NCBI GenBank assembly: GCA_010279815.1
Contig: QEOQ01000316.1
Coordinates: 1,760,193-1,824,192, forward strand
DNA length: 64,000 nucleotides
From: Brachionus plicatilis
Lineage: Eukaryota; Rotifera; Eurotatoria; Ploima; Brachionidae
Direction of reading: 5' to 3'
Below are positions 35,071 to 45,452 of the stretch, piece by piece. Below the pieces are notes generated by a model. It ran no database searches. It worked only from the letters and a program-made list of their open reading frames with translations, and was not told where the DNA came from. Position 1 is the stretch's first letter. Each line of letters begins with the position of its first letter. A program made the position numbers and the translations under genes.

Positions 35071-35584
35071 GCGTAACTTCTGTTTAGAACATGGAATTGG
35101 TCTGAATTTTATTTTTGAAAAACAGTTTTGAGAGAGCTTTAAAATGAGCCTATACTCGTCCGTCTATTAAATTGCTTTCGGGGTAAAACCGCTTTTTTCT
35201 AATTCTAGTCTTCTTTGACCCTCAAACACCCCCCATACTTTCGAATTAAAATACATAATAAAAAAATGAAAAAACACGGAAATAACGGCTCGCTACTCGC
35301 ATATATAAAACTGTGCTTCCTGCATCTTAATTAATAAAACATAATTCAAAACTTGATCTAGGTCATTTTTTTAGTTTTTTATTTTGTTTAAGCAAAAGAC
35401 CTAAAAACCTTGGTTAGTCTTGACTTAAAAATATTGAAAATTAAACAAGTCTATCATTTAAATTATAATTTCCGTTAATTTATAGCAATGCATCATTACT
35501 GCATTATTACTTAAATGTTGTAGCAATTCATTATTACTTAAAAAATACTTAAACAAAACTTATTTAGCAGTTTTAAATTTTAAA

Positions 35585-35752
35585 TAATTAATTTAAATTT
35601 TTAAGCAACTGATGTAAAATTTGACGAGCAAAGCCAAATACTCGTGCAAAATTGGATTTTTAATAGCTTGTATGGAATATTTAAAAAAATTATTTGTAAA
35701 ATTAAATTTTTTATTTTAATTGCATCTCCTTTGATGACGGGTATGACCATAT
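35585..35752 (+). pseudogene. Decayed copy of MATE transporter exons 9-11
   Basis: Includes GAGCAAAGCCAAATACTCGT, GCAAAATTGGATTTTTAATA, the intron with TTTATTTTA, and TTTGATGACGGGTATGACC, all as in the gene at 32915-33165. Exon 9 and the start of exon 10 are fused and frame-broken (ACTGATGTAAAATTTGACGA), the acceptor AG is changed to AA, and the copy stops after ATGACCATATT. Confidence 0.9.
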
Positions 35753-35833
35753 TTATAAAAATAAAAATTTAACTTAATTTAGACTTAAATTACTTAAATT
35801 TTTATTTAATTTTTATTCTTGGAGAAATTAATG

Positions 35834-35906
35834 GGCGTCGTGGCTTAGTGGCTAAAGCGCCTGTCTAGTAAACAGGAGATCCCGGGTTCGATTCCCGGCG
35901 GTGCCT
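35834..35906 (+). tRNA. tRNA-Thr (anticodon AGT)
   Basis: A 73-base cloverleaf without intron: acceptor GGCGTCG/CGGTGCC (two G-T wobbles), D-arm TGGCTTAGTGGCTAAAGCGC matching box A, anticodon stem CCTGT/ACAGG with loop CTAGTAA and anticodon AGT at 35867-35869, T-arm CCGGG-TTCGATT-CCCGG matching box B, discriminator T. AGT (read as IGU after editing) decodes ACN threonine codons. Pol III internal promoter boxes are intact and a T-run follows. Confidence 0.96.
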
Positions 35907-35914
35907 TTTTTTTC
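35906..35914 (+). terminator. RNA polymerase III oligo-T terminator
   Basis: Nine T residues directly after the tRNA-Thr acceptor stem. Confidence 0.85.
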
Positions 35915-36670
35915 TTCAGAAAACCTCTACTATGATTTCTATCAACTTTGTAAAAGCTTTGTGACATTTTATTTGAATAATTTAGAATGAAAAGTTATAA
36001 AAATGGAAAAATTGTGCAAGGATTCTTCAGTGCACGTTTAATATTAAATAGATTAAAATTTAATAAAATAAGCTTGTAATAAGAAAAATTAAAATTTTCT
36101 CGAATTTATTTAAATACCCAAAGGGGTTGTGAAGTTCATTTCAACTCGAAAAAATTCTTTGGAAATTTTACATCTAATCTTTAAATAAAAGTATCTCTAT
36201 TGTTTTTTAAATTCTAATTAATTCTTGAAATGAATATTACTGATAATCATCTTTATTTATTTTATTAGTGAAAATTTTAAAACGAGCTTAAACAAGAAAA
36301 TAAATTTGGCAAATGCAATAAATTGATATGCAATTCAATTTGAAATCAATTGATCTATCAAATTTAATAAAAAAAATATATCAATGATCTTCAATGTCAC
36401 ATAGTAATAAAACTGACTTTTTGTCGTCAAACTATATTTAAAAAATTTTCTAAACAAAATTTTTTTTTCTAAAAATAATTTTTAAAAGATATCCAAAATT
36501 TCAAAATTATCACACAACAAAAAAAATTCCAAGCTTTCTAGAGTCAATTTTTATCTATAAGCTTTTTTTTAAATGTTATAAAAAATAAAAATGATCCCTT
36601 AATTCTTATAATGGCTTAAATCAATTGTCTGAAATTCAAGTAGGAAAAAAATTTTAAAATAATATCAAAC

Positions 36671-36900
36671 CATTGATTGATCCGTATGCTCAGAAATCGA
36701 GATGACTTAATACAAATTTTCAAGACTGGTAAAGAAAAAATTTAGTGGTGCACAATACCGATTCACATTCTACATCATTACGGTCATAAAGAGAGGTTAA
36801 GAAGAGAAGTCGTGGGATGTTGAAACCAACGTCAGTAGATACATTTTTTAAAACTTTCTTTGAAGCGCTTCTAGAAAAAATTAACTCATGACAACTGGAA
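36671..36900 (+). mobile_element. LINE reverse-transcriptase-ORF remnant
   Basis: Plus-strand pieces read LRNRDDLIQIFKTGKEKI, then in other frames GHKERLRREVVGC and a following hydrophobic FFKTFF region. This order (R..DLIQxFK, then GH..LR) is that of the post-RT C-terminal region of CR1/L2/Jockey-type elements. Stops and frame changes show that it is dead. Confidence 0.55.
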
Positions 36901-37249
36901 ATTTAATGCCGCATAAAAATTGAAAATTACCTCAAATTTGATAAAATTATCTAATTCAAAATAAAAATAGAAATAAAAAAAAATCTTTTTTTAAAATAAA
37001 ACGCAAAAAATATAAGCTATCTTAAATTTATAAAAACTTCAAAAATTAAATCAAAATTTATATACTTGATTGCTAAAATTAAAGGGAATATTTTTTTATT
37101 ACAATATTAAACTTATTAAGCCATTTAAAAACGAGTTATTTTTTTATTTTTTCAAACTTTTTCAAATTCAAATAATAGCAATATTATAACTGAAGAGTTT
37201 TTAGAAAAGAACTGAAACTGAAATCTTTGTACTCCATTAAATCAGTCAG

Positions 37250-37830
37250 CATTAGTAAGGCAATCATCAGAAAGTCTTGTTGCCGGGAACAAACCAAAAG
37301 GCATTCGCTTTTCTGATAGAGATAATGACGAATTTATTTCCCTAAGCGGTTGAAGGATAGTAGTAGTAGTAGTAGTAAAAACTGTAGGGATAAATTTATC
37401 CCAAGCAGTGGTATTGGTAAATACCCTGCTTTAACAGCATACGACCAGCATTTTCTGTCCATATTCTCCATTCTAAATGTTAAGTTATTTGTTTGTTTGT
37501 CCACATTTGATTGTTCAGTTAAAACCAAGCAGTTTATCTATTCTGTTTTTAAAAGTATTTGTATTTTTAACTCTTTGAGTTTCTACGTCTAATGCGTTCC
37601 AGTTACCTGCTGTTCGATTCGTAAAAAAGTTGTAGCGTACCCCAAAATTTTTCACAAGTTGTCTCTCAATAGATAGTTGACCTCGTCTTGTACCACCCGC
37701 GGGACTATCTAATTTATTTGAAGCCAGAAACTAATATCCATGATTTATCTTGTGTAACTGGATTAAGTCAGCTCGTCTTCGTCTGTCTTCAAGTGAGTTT
37801 TAAGTATATTTTAATTTGTTAGAATTGATG
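37250..37830 (-). mobile_element. LINE ORF2 C-terminal remnant (CR1/Jockey type)
   Basis: On the minus strand: RRRRADLIQLHKINHGY, one stop, then GGTRRGQLSIERQL, NFFTNRTAGNWNAL and NTFKNRIDKLLGF ending at a TGA at 37515. The motif FFxNRxxxxWNxL followed by FKNRLDK is the hallmark C-terminus of CR1/L2/Jockey ORF2 proteins. A 3' UTR with a (TAC)n/(GTA)n run extends to about 37250. Truncated at its 5' end. Confidence 0.85.
37357..37377. repeat. (TAG)n microsatellite
   Basis: Seven TAG units within the 3' region of the LINE remnant. Confidence 0.9.
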
Positions 37831-38772
37831 TCAATTGAATTTGAAGAAGTAGTCAATAAATTTTAGGGATATAAAAAACTTTCTTTCTAAGCCATAAACT
37901 GTAGTAACAAAAGCTTCTTTTGAAAGTCTTGGATGGTTTAAAAGCTCAAAAACAATTATTGGTTCTTTTTTGGTTTAATAACTTTGTTTTTAGGTTTAAT
38001 ATAAGCTTCTCAGTTTTTATGTTTATCATCAAATTTAGATAATCGTTATCAAAAATAATCATTTAATGAAGGTTTATAAAAAAATTTTTGATTTTTAATT
38101 GAGGAAGAAGATTTTCCAAATAAACATTCAATGTTTAACTAAATTTATAAAGCTTAGAATATTTCTATAACCAAAAACTTAATTTTCTTAAATTTCTCTT
38201 TGTGTTCTAAAAATACTCTTTAAATAGAATTTTTTTAAATAAAAATAAAATTAAGTATACGAGAAAGATAAATTTTATATTTGATTTTAGAAAACCAAAA
38301 ATTCGTTAACCAAAAAATTAAGTTAAAATTTGTTTTGTAACTTTTCGTTTCGTTTAAAGCCATTCAAATAGATTCTTATCTAATAAATGAAATAATTCAT
38401 TTTAATGGTTTATTGAAAAGAGTTCTTCAAGAATAAATTTGAAAAAAAAACCATTATAAATTTTTTTAATTAATTACAAAAAATTAATAAAATTAACAAA
38501 ATTAAAAAAAAAAATACTTTTTTATTTGAAAAATAAAATGAAATTGCTTAATCAATGTAAAAATACTCTAAAATGACTTTTTTTTTCGGAAATAAACATT
38601 AATTTTTCAAGTTTTTTTCTTGATAACCGAATTCTTCGGTGCCAAAGTTGATAGCCTGCATGTGAGAAAAATCTCTCACTTAACTTAGAGAAAGAATCTT
38701 TAACTCTTCTTGATTTAACAAATTTATAGAAAGATGTCTATATTCTGGTAAGTGGAAAATTGCATCGATGTA

Positions 38773-38805
38773 ATTATCCACTTAATTAATAATTAAGTGG
38801 ATAAT
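38773..38805. repeat. 33-base perfect palindrome
   Basis: Arms ATTATCCACTTAATTA and TAATTAAGTGGATAAT around one central A; a partial extra copy TTAAGTGGATA follows about 10 bases later. Confidence 0.9.
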
Positions 38806-39651
38806 AAAATAAAGTTAAGTGGATATAAAAATTCTAAAAATTCAAAGCGACTTAAATACAAAGGAAGGTAGTTTTGTTCTGTTTGCTTTCCTTTTTTTAA
38901 ATTTACAATTATGTTTGAGTAATTAAAATATTAAAATAGATTTCCGTTTTTTTACATAAATACCACAAAAGATTTAATTTTAGATTAAATATTCAAAGAT
39001 TGAGATTAAAAAAAAAATAAAACATATTTTAAAAGTCTTAGGTAAGTATTTTTAAATTTTATTTATCTTTTTGAATTAAGGTTGAACAATCAAGCATTTG
39101 AACATATATGAATCGAATTTTTCAGAATTTTCAGAACATCAGAATTTTTCTAAAAACTCTTTTAAAGTTATTTTAGCTTGGAAGAATGACTTAATGAAAT
39201 CACTATAGTTCGTGATTTTGATATTATTAAGGCAAAATTTTAAAACTAAAATTTTCATCATTTACTTCGAATTCCACTAATTGGCTTGACTTGGAAAGAG
39301 TTACAGTTATTCCATAAATTTTTTACAATTTGCCGGAGTAAGCCCATGAAACGGATAAGAAGACAACCAATTTCTTCTTTCATAATTCAAGATGCTTAAA
39401 CTAGCGTACAAGTGTTAGCTAAAATTCTAAAAACCTTTTCTGTAACTCCATGCACACGCAAAATCTCTTATAGAATTTATTTCTAAGTCTTCAGCACGGT
39501 GTCTTTCATTTAAACCCAAGCAAATAATATGAGTTGCAAAGCTTTGTAGATGTAATGAAAACTATCCGCTGGTATTTCGGTCTTCCGATATTCGAAAAAT
39601 ATAAAAATTCGTTACGAAAATCCTTTAAAACAGGGAAAAAGTAAATAATAA

Positions 39652-39863
39652 TTTTTAATTTGAGCACTTAAATATGGCTTTAGTTTAAATATACCATTCT
39701 GCAGTCACATGAAAAAATTGTCATTCGCAAGCACTTAAAAGTATAATATGTTCAAAACTTTTTATTTCTCCTCATAAAAGTCCTTCGATAACTTTTTTGC
39801 GCTTTTTAACTTGAGCACTTAATCATGACGTTAATTAAAATATTGACCATGCTGCAGTTACTC
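39652..39863 (+). repeat. Pair of imperfect 60-base direct repeats
   Basis: TTTAATTTGAGCACTTAAAT ... CATTCTGCAGTCAC at 39652-39712 recurs as TTTAACTTGAGCACTTAATC ... CATGCTGCAGTTAC at 39807-39863. Confidence 0.65.
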
Positions 39864-40311
39864 TAATACCTTAACGACTTTTATTGGTAAAATTCGATTT
39901 TCAATTAAAAATTCGTCTTGATTTAGAGATGAGCTTAAGCTGCTTTTTCGTTGTAAAAGATTCAAATGTTTAATTTGGCATAACGTTTTTTGTAATTAAC
40001 GGAATTTTTTTTGAATTTGACCTAAACTGTCCATTTTTGTTTGTTTATTTCTAAATTTGACGTTTTTATACTTGTTTTTCAATTTCAATTTTTCAGATAA
40101 GATAAACAATTTAGAGCTAACTTTTAAAATAACTATTTTAAATTACTAACATTAAATTCATTTTAATGGGTGTTTCAATATTATCTTAGATAAAATGAAA
40201 GAATTTACTTGAATTTTTATTAATTCAATATTTATTTAATTAAATATTTTAATTTATTATTTTTTATATCTTCAATTTATAAATTTTACTTGAGAAAAAA
40301 AATTCAGTTTA

Positions 40312-40828
40312 TTAATGTTTGTTTAGAGGATTAAGGCTTCGAATTCCTAAGAATTTAGCTATTTCTTCTTTATTTTTCTTCAACGATTCAACAATTTGAA
40401 TATCGTTATAATTCAGAATCTCCAAAACTCCATTTTCACCAATGGAATTGAGTCCATTGATTGTTTTAGGAATTCGTTCGGGCTTATTTTTTCCGAAGAC
40501 CTTAAAATAAAAGATTAGCTAAAGACAAATTTTTAAAAATTAAGAAAAATAAATTCTATCCAATTTATTTCTGATTCAAAACTAATACAATATTGTGAAT
40601 TATATAAGCGCTTTTTTCTATTTTCTTCAGATTGACTTACCATAGTTTTAAGATTGGCAAAATTATCTGCAATATTGGAATCAATTGCATCCAATTTTGT
40701 ATCTATTCTAATTAACGTAATATTGAGTTGCCCTAGTTTAGAATAAAATGAGATTGATAGCTCGATAGAATCAAGAAATTTCTTTAGCTGTTTTCAAATT
40801 CAGTTATCTTTTCACTTCCAATTGCCAT
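40312..40828 (-). pseudogene. Small coiled-coil protein, copy 2 (frameshifted)
   Basis: Same two-exon plan as copy 1: 40828-40641 and 40500-40312, with the same ATG|GTAAGT donor and TTTTAAG acceptor. An ATG at 40828 opens MAIGSEKITEFEN, then a one-base frameshift near 40786 is needed to enter the frame KKFLDSIELSISFYSKLGQL, TKLDAIDSNIADNFANLKTM. The C-terminal exon is intact and about 90 percent alike to copy 1 by eye, ending NPLNKH. The frameshift could be real, a sequencing error in a homopolymer context (CTGTTTTC), or hidden by a short intron. It carries about 300 bases that copy 1 lacks. Confidence 0.6.
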
Positions 40829-41661
40829 GGTTCCAAAGAATAATATGAGTAGATTTAAAAGTGGTTGTAAATATTCTATTGTTAAAAATTTTAATCTAAA
40901 AAAATTTTTCAATTTGAAAATATGTTTTTAGCTTATTTTTCTGATTTGAAATTTAATATTCAAATAAGCAATTTTTCTAAAATTACGATTTAAACAGCTA
41001 ATTGCAATCCATTTTCAAATTTTAAAATTTCAAACATGCTCAAAAAATGTTAATGCCTAATAAATTGCACTTCATATTTAAAGCTACAAATACCATATTT
41101 TTAATTTAAAATAATTGGGATAGCCTCGTGTTATCTTGCAACTGATTAAATTGCTCATTTAAAATAGTTTGACCATATTAGAAATTTTGAAATTTGGTCA
41201 TATATATAAACGACTATTGAGGATGAAGTATTGTGCTTTATTGGATGAAGTGAGTATTCTTTGTTAGTTACCGAGCATTTATTTTGCAATTCAAATGATC
41301 ACAAATTAATTTTGAAAAATTCAAAATCAAATAAAGATGAGAATAAAGATTTAATTGATTTAATGGAGTAGTAGTAAATTTGCTGCGTGGAAACCCACAA
41401 GCTGGAACGTTGGCCAGAGCCCCAACAAACGCCCAACTGTTGCAGTCGCTCTTAATAACCGTTGGATAGAAATATAAAAAAATTTAAATATAAAAGTCAA
41501 CAAAATAAAAGATGCTATTATAAAAATGATAATAAATATAATTTGATAGTGTTGATACTTGAGAACTAAAAAGAATTAAAAAAAATGAAAAATAATGTTG
41601 AACAAAAATAATGATTAAAAACAATGTATCTTGGGCTGATTTTAGAATTCTTGAAACACCA

Positions 41662-41880
41662 TTATCCAAGCTTTTTCCTATTCTCTTTTTCTCTAAGCCA
41701 AAAATCCAATCTTGCTTTGAAAATATTGAGAATACTAGCGTTTAGTATACTGTTCGGCAGCTTATTCCATGTTGTGGATACCCTGTTAGTGAAGAAGTGC
41801 ATTCTTGCACTGACGAGTGAAAGTCATTGATTTCACATGAAGTGAAACTTAGTGCCCTAATCCACCTTTTATTGCCTTTC
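41662..41880 (-). mobile_element. LINE ORF2 C-terminal remnant, second family
   Basis: The minus strand reads MHFFTNRVSTTWNKLPNSIL, then NASILNIFKARLDFWLREKE and a stop at 41662. The FFTNRVxxxWNxLPxxxLNAxxxxxFKxRLD pattern is diagnostic of CR1/L2/Jockey-type elements. Upstream frames are broken. Confidence 0.85.
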
Positions 41881-41948
41881 TAGACACTTTCGCAGAAACA
41901 TCTTGATTAATTGAAATTTTTAAAAATAAATTAATAAATTAAAAAACG

Positions 41949-41998
41949 TTTTCCTGGTATTCACTATTTCCTGAGTTAATGTTTGAATACCAGGAAAA
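41949..41998. repeat. Hairpin with 15-base perfect arms
   Basis: TTTTCCTGGTATTCA and TGAATACCAGGAAAA around a 20-base loop, about 70 bases from the 5' side of the LINE remnant. Confidence 0.9.
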
Positions 41999-42613
41999 GA
42001 GTATTCAAAAAGAAGTTTACTGTCCAAAAAAATATGCAAGGACAGGAAAATGTAATTTTTTACAATGTTCGTATTTTTATTTCAAATAAAAATACAGCAA
42101 TCTTAAGCTATATTTGCCATCCGATCTAAGAATTATTTTAATACAATAAAAATAAACTTGTGTTGATAAGTTTGTTTTTTTTCCTAATTAGTTTTTTAAG
42201 ATTCATTTTTTTAGCCAACATGAACAGCTGGAGATAAAAATGTTGAGAGCTCCCTATTTGTTTAGTTGAAATTTAAAAATGATTTTAAAAAATAAAAAAT
42301 TTTATTTTAATTGATAAAAAAATTTAATAAAATTTACCAACCAAGAAAATAAATTAACATATGTTAGCTGATTTTAGTTGTTTCAAAATATAGAAAAAAA
42401 AAAGAAATTCAAATTCTTAAAAAAATAGCTATTTTTAGATCAAATTACTTGAATACAACATGAGATAAAATTCACTATAATTGAAAACATTTTAAGTATT
42501 TGGAAAATCAAATAAATTGGAATATTTGCATTCATTTGATTGAAAAGAACAAGATTTGATTATTTCTGCAAAATCATTTAGTGATGTCAATTAAAAACGG
42601 ATGTATTTGTATC

Positions 42614-42838
42614 TCAGCTGGAGCCGGGACAACTCTTAAGATATTTTTTAGTTTTTTGTCGGCATAGAATAATTTTGTCATAATTAGCTCCAGTTCCAGT
42701 ATTTGCTCTTCCATGCACTTTTTCCACAACAAGGAGACAAGGAGACATATTGTCAATGGGATACTCTAAATGTGGTCCAAAAAGTGATCTGTTTAAAAGC
42801 GCATTCGAATATTGAATTTGTTCTGCCCAAATTTGGTA
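42614..42838 (-). CDS. Unidentified coding-like exon
   Basis: After an acceptor (CTATTTGTAG) an open frame of 74 codons reads YQIWAEQIQYSNALLNRSLF, PHLEYPIDN, VEKVHGRANTGTGANYDK and LCRQKTKKYLKSC before a stop. Amino-acid composition is balanced and unlike chance AT-rich frames, so it is or was coding. I do not recognise the family; a mobile-element origin is possible given the neighbourhood. No partner exon found. Confidence 0.4.
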   Translation of the reverse strand, partial: YQIWAEQIQYSNALLNRSLFGPHLEYPIDNMSPCLLVVEKVHGRANTGTGANYDKIILCRQKTKKYLKSCPGSS

Positions 42839-43050
42839 CTACAAATAGTTAAAAAATAAATATTTATTTTATAATTTTTATTTATGTCCAATTTTTTAAA
42901 ATTGTCAACTTTTAACTAAATATAGCAATATTGTTCAAAAATTTAAGCTAATTTAACCAAAAAAAATAATTATTATTTTCTAAATTTAGAAACATATTCG
43001 AATATCATAATTTTATTATTTGCATTAATTTAAAAATTTATTTTTACAAG

Positions 43051-43202
43051 AATCTGATAGCCTATTTCGTTACATAGATACCAAAGCTACTTTTGAAGTT
43101 TTTGTTCTTTTGTTAGAAATTTTTCCCGAAAGATTGGAACATTCTGCCACACTCACTGGACTGCTCGAAATGAGTACAATCTATTTACAAAATTTAGAAT
43201 AA
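43051..43202 (+). CDS. Unidentified coding-like exon
   Basis: Acceptor TTTTTACAAG, then an open frame SDSLFRYIDTKATFEVFVLL, EIFPERLEHSATLTGLLEM, STIYLQNLE and a stop at 43200. Balanced composition suggests coding origin. No family recognised and no upstream exon found; it may be a gene fragment within the repeat-rich zone. Confidence 0.4.
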
Positions 43203-43559
43203 ATTTTTCCAAAGTTGTGATTCTGCATTTAGAGATTATGTATACTTCTTTATAGATTTTAATACTATTACATCAATATCGCGCCCAGATTTGAACTTTT
43301 GGAATATTAATTAGATTTAATTATTTAAAAAATAATTTAGGCTGACCAGTTGGAATGGAGACTTATTCCTTCTTTTCAGCCACTTGATACTAGTTTTGAA
43401 AAAAACAGAATAAAAATTTTTATGAATCAATTCAAAAATTATCCGACTATTTTTATTTTTGTTTATATAAATTATTTAAATTTAAATTTAATTCACTTGA
43501 TTTCAATAGTGTTAATAATTTTAAAAAAAAAATGGTCTGTTTTCATTCCGACATAGATT

Positions 43560-43896
43560 TTTATCTAGAATGCTCAATTTCTCTTTCATAATTTTGAGTT
43601 TTAATGATGGAAAAATTGACCTCAAAAGCAAGCTGACGTCAAATGAGTCAAGAAATGTAAAATATGACTTGAGAAACAAAGAATTACTGTCTGAACCTGG
43701 TATCAAATCAAAACATGGTATTAATACATTTGAGTACCTATATTCAAGACTTATAAACAACTTTGTTATATACAAAAAAGATTTAAATTTCAATCACTTT
43801 AAATTATCAATTTTTAATAATATTAATATTACTTATACAAAAACAGTTAGTTTTTTTTCAAAATTTGACTTAAAATTAAAAACCTTTTATTTTTAA
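43560..43896 (+). mobile_element. Probable LINE C-terminal remnant, third type
   Basis: The open frame from 43570 contains KYDLRNKELLSEPGIKSKHG then INTFEYLYSRLINNF. The YxLRNK...P..K.K.G..TF pattern is seen at the C-terminus of many non-LTR ORF2 proteins. No RT domain is adjacent, so this is a 5'-truncated or decayed copy; identification is from pattern memory only. Confidence 0.5.
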
Positions 43897-44480
43897 ATTT
43901 TTTTTTAAATAAATTTGTAATTTTAAAATTATTTAAATAAATGCAGTTTTGATCAGATCATGATTATTAGGAAACTAATAGTGCTGATTATGACTTGGAA
44001 TAAAATAAAAACAGAATTAAAATTTTTAACACAAAATGTTAAGTAAGTTGAATTTTGAAATTTTGAAAATTTTTAAATGCCAACTATGATTTCCAATGTT
44101 ATATATTCTAGAATAAAATTTAAAATAAAATATTAACAATTTGTGTAGATAAAGAAAAGATCTATGCAAATAGCAAATCTATACAGTTTTTTATTGTCTA
44201 TTAAAAAAAAAAACTTATCTCAACTAATCTTAAAAAAAAACTTTTAATTAGCCTGCCCAAAATAAAAATTATAATTGCTTGGTTTAGTTTGATTATTTAT
44301 CTTTACTTATAGAGAATAACCAATTTGTGTTAACTTTTATTAATATTTAGCCAAATATACAAGCAATTAATGACCTTAATCCCCATATCCATTCATTTGC
44401 TAATTTGAACAAGATTAAACAATTCCTATGACATGATAAATTAACATTTAAGACCAAGATTAACTTTTATTTATTTTTTT

Positions 44481-44487
44481 TATAAAA
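44481..44487 (+). promoter_or_regulatory. TATA box of the 44580 gene
   Basis: TATAAAA about 95 bases before the start codon, followed by less AT-rich sequence (CTCAATTCGTGTCTCGACC) likely to be the transcription start and 5' UTR. Confidence 0.5.
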
Positions 44488-44579
44488 CTAACAGTTACAT
44501 ACTCAATTCGTGTCTCGACCATAGAAAAATTCAAAATATTTTTTTCGAGTCCATTTTGGTAGAATGAATATATGACAAA

Positions 44580-45452
44580 ATGCCAAAATTGGTTGTCTTT
44601 CCAATCACTCGCACCATTCCATTTCGTTCTCTGTCTCAATTTAGCCCAAAGTTTTTGTTTGTCTTTGTTTTGCTAGCTTGCTTCAAATCTAGCAATACAT
44701 GTGACATTGTCGGTGCATCTGCCTGCCCTCATAAGCCTGATAACGATTTGAAGGAAGAGAATTTTGATGACTACTGCAACAAGTACAAACTAAATATTGA
44801 GTGCATTTATGAAAAGTATCAGGGATGCGAAAAAAATGACAAGTATGCTGATGCTATGGAGTCAATGAAAAGGGGCCTGAAGAAAAAAGCCAAACAGCTT
44901 AGTGAAGATTGTGACATTGAAATCGAGCTTGTTGACGAAAAGTCAAAGCCTGATAAGAAGAAAAAAGGCAAAGACAAGAGCCATGGCAAGAAGGCCAAAA
45001 CCACTGAGCCAGCTGATAATGAATACGAGTATGAGGACGAGGAAACGACCACTACTGGTGTGCCGTGTAGAATTAACTCTATATCTTCGAGATGTCACAA
45101 TTTGATGCAAAATGTTCAATTTAATCCGAACTGGAGTGGGGTGATTAAGCAAAAATGGTGCAATTCAGCGGGTCCTTATTACACTTGTCTTAAAAAACAC
45201 ATGATCAATTGTCATGCGGCTATTTATCAAGAGTCGGTCAGCTATTATGAAAAAATACAAAAGTATATTCACAGTACATCCAATATTAACTGTCCGGGTG
45301 GTCTTGAAGGCTGTTCAGTAAACTCAAATGATGTTAGATGCAAAATGGGCGTAAAATATGGCGAAACAAATGATTCATTGAGGAAAAAAATTAGCTTTTA
45401 TTTAATAATTAATGCTATTATTTCTTATTTTCTCCTAGGATTTAAAAATTAA
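44580..45452 (+). CDS. Secreted or GPI-anchored cysteine-rich protein, unknown family
   Basis: Single exon, 290 residues. A hydrophobic segment FLFVFVLLACF at 25-35 after a 24-residue basic N-terminus looks like a signal peptide, with cleavage near C41. Two cysteine-containing helical domains (about 41-112 with C41, C49, C66, C75, C83, C111; and about 163-254 with C163, C172, C194, C203, C211, C238, C245, C254) are joined by a highly charged linker (KPDKKKKGKDKSHGKKAK, then EYEYEDEETTTT). The C-terminal 20 residues are hydrophobic, as in a GPI-anchor signal. I do not know the family. Two short upstream ATGs (44564, 44571), the second overlapping the start in another frame, may limit translation. 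Confidence 0.75.
   Translation: MPKLVVFPITRTIPFRSLSQFSPKFLFVFVLLACFKSSNTCDIVGASACPHKPDNDLKEENFDDYCNKYKLNIECIYEKYQGCEKNDKYADAMESMKRGLKKKAKQLSEDCDIEIELVDEKSKPDKKKKGKDKSHGKKAKTTEPADNEYEYEDEETTTTGVPCRINSISSRCHNLMQNVQFNPNWSGVIKQKWCNSAGPYYTCLKKHMINCHAAIYQESVSYYEKIQKYIHSTSNINCPGGLEGCSVNSNDVRCKMGVKYGETNDSLRKKISFYLIINAIISYFLLGFKN

Larger units (their letters stand above)
34896..35833. other. Interval with GC-rich hairpin and a copy of MATE exons
   Basis: 35030-35330 is less AT-rich than its surroundings but has no readable ORF or recognised RNA. A stable hairpin occurs at 35041-35070, and a decayed MATE exon copy lies at 35585-35752. Confidence 0.5.
35907..40311. other. Repeat-rich intergenic region with LINE remnants
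   Basis: No intact gene is seen. Listed separately: two LINE fragments (36671-36900 +, 37250-37830 -), a TAG microsatellite, a palindrome at 38773 and a 60-base direct repeat at 39652/39807. Confidence 0.5.
40829..44579. other. Repeat-rich intergenic region
   Basis: Contains LINE remnants (41662-41880 -, 43560-43896 +), a hairpin at 41949 and two unidentified coding-like exons at 42614-42838 (-) and 43051-43202 (+). 43,900-44,480 is AT-rich with nothing seen. Confidence 0.5.

Noticed and set aside
35030..35130. Possible spliced-leader RNA or snRNA (hairpin followed by an ATTTTATTTTTG Sm-like word)
   Set aside because: No recognisable leader sequence, donor placement or second and third stem; not enough to call an RNA gene.
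44819..45152. Minus-strand Ser/Phe-rich frames in the 44580 gene
   Set aside because: Complement of the Lys/Glu-rich linker; no independent support.
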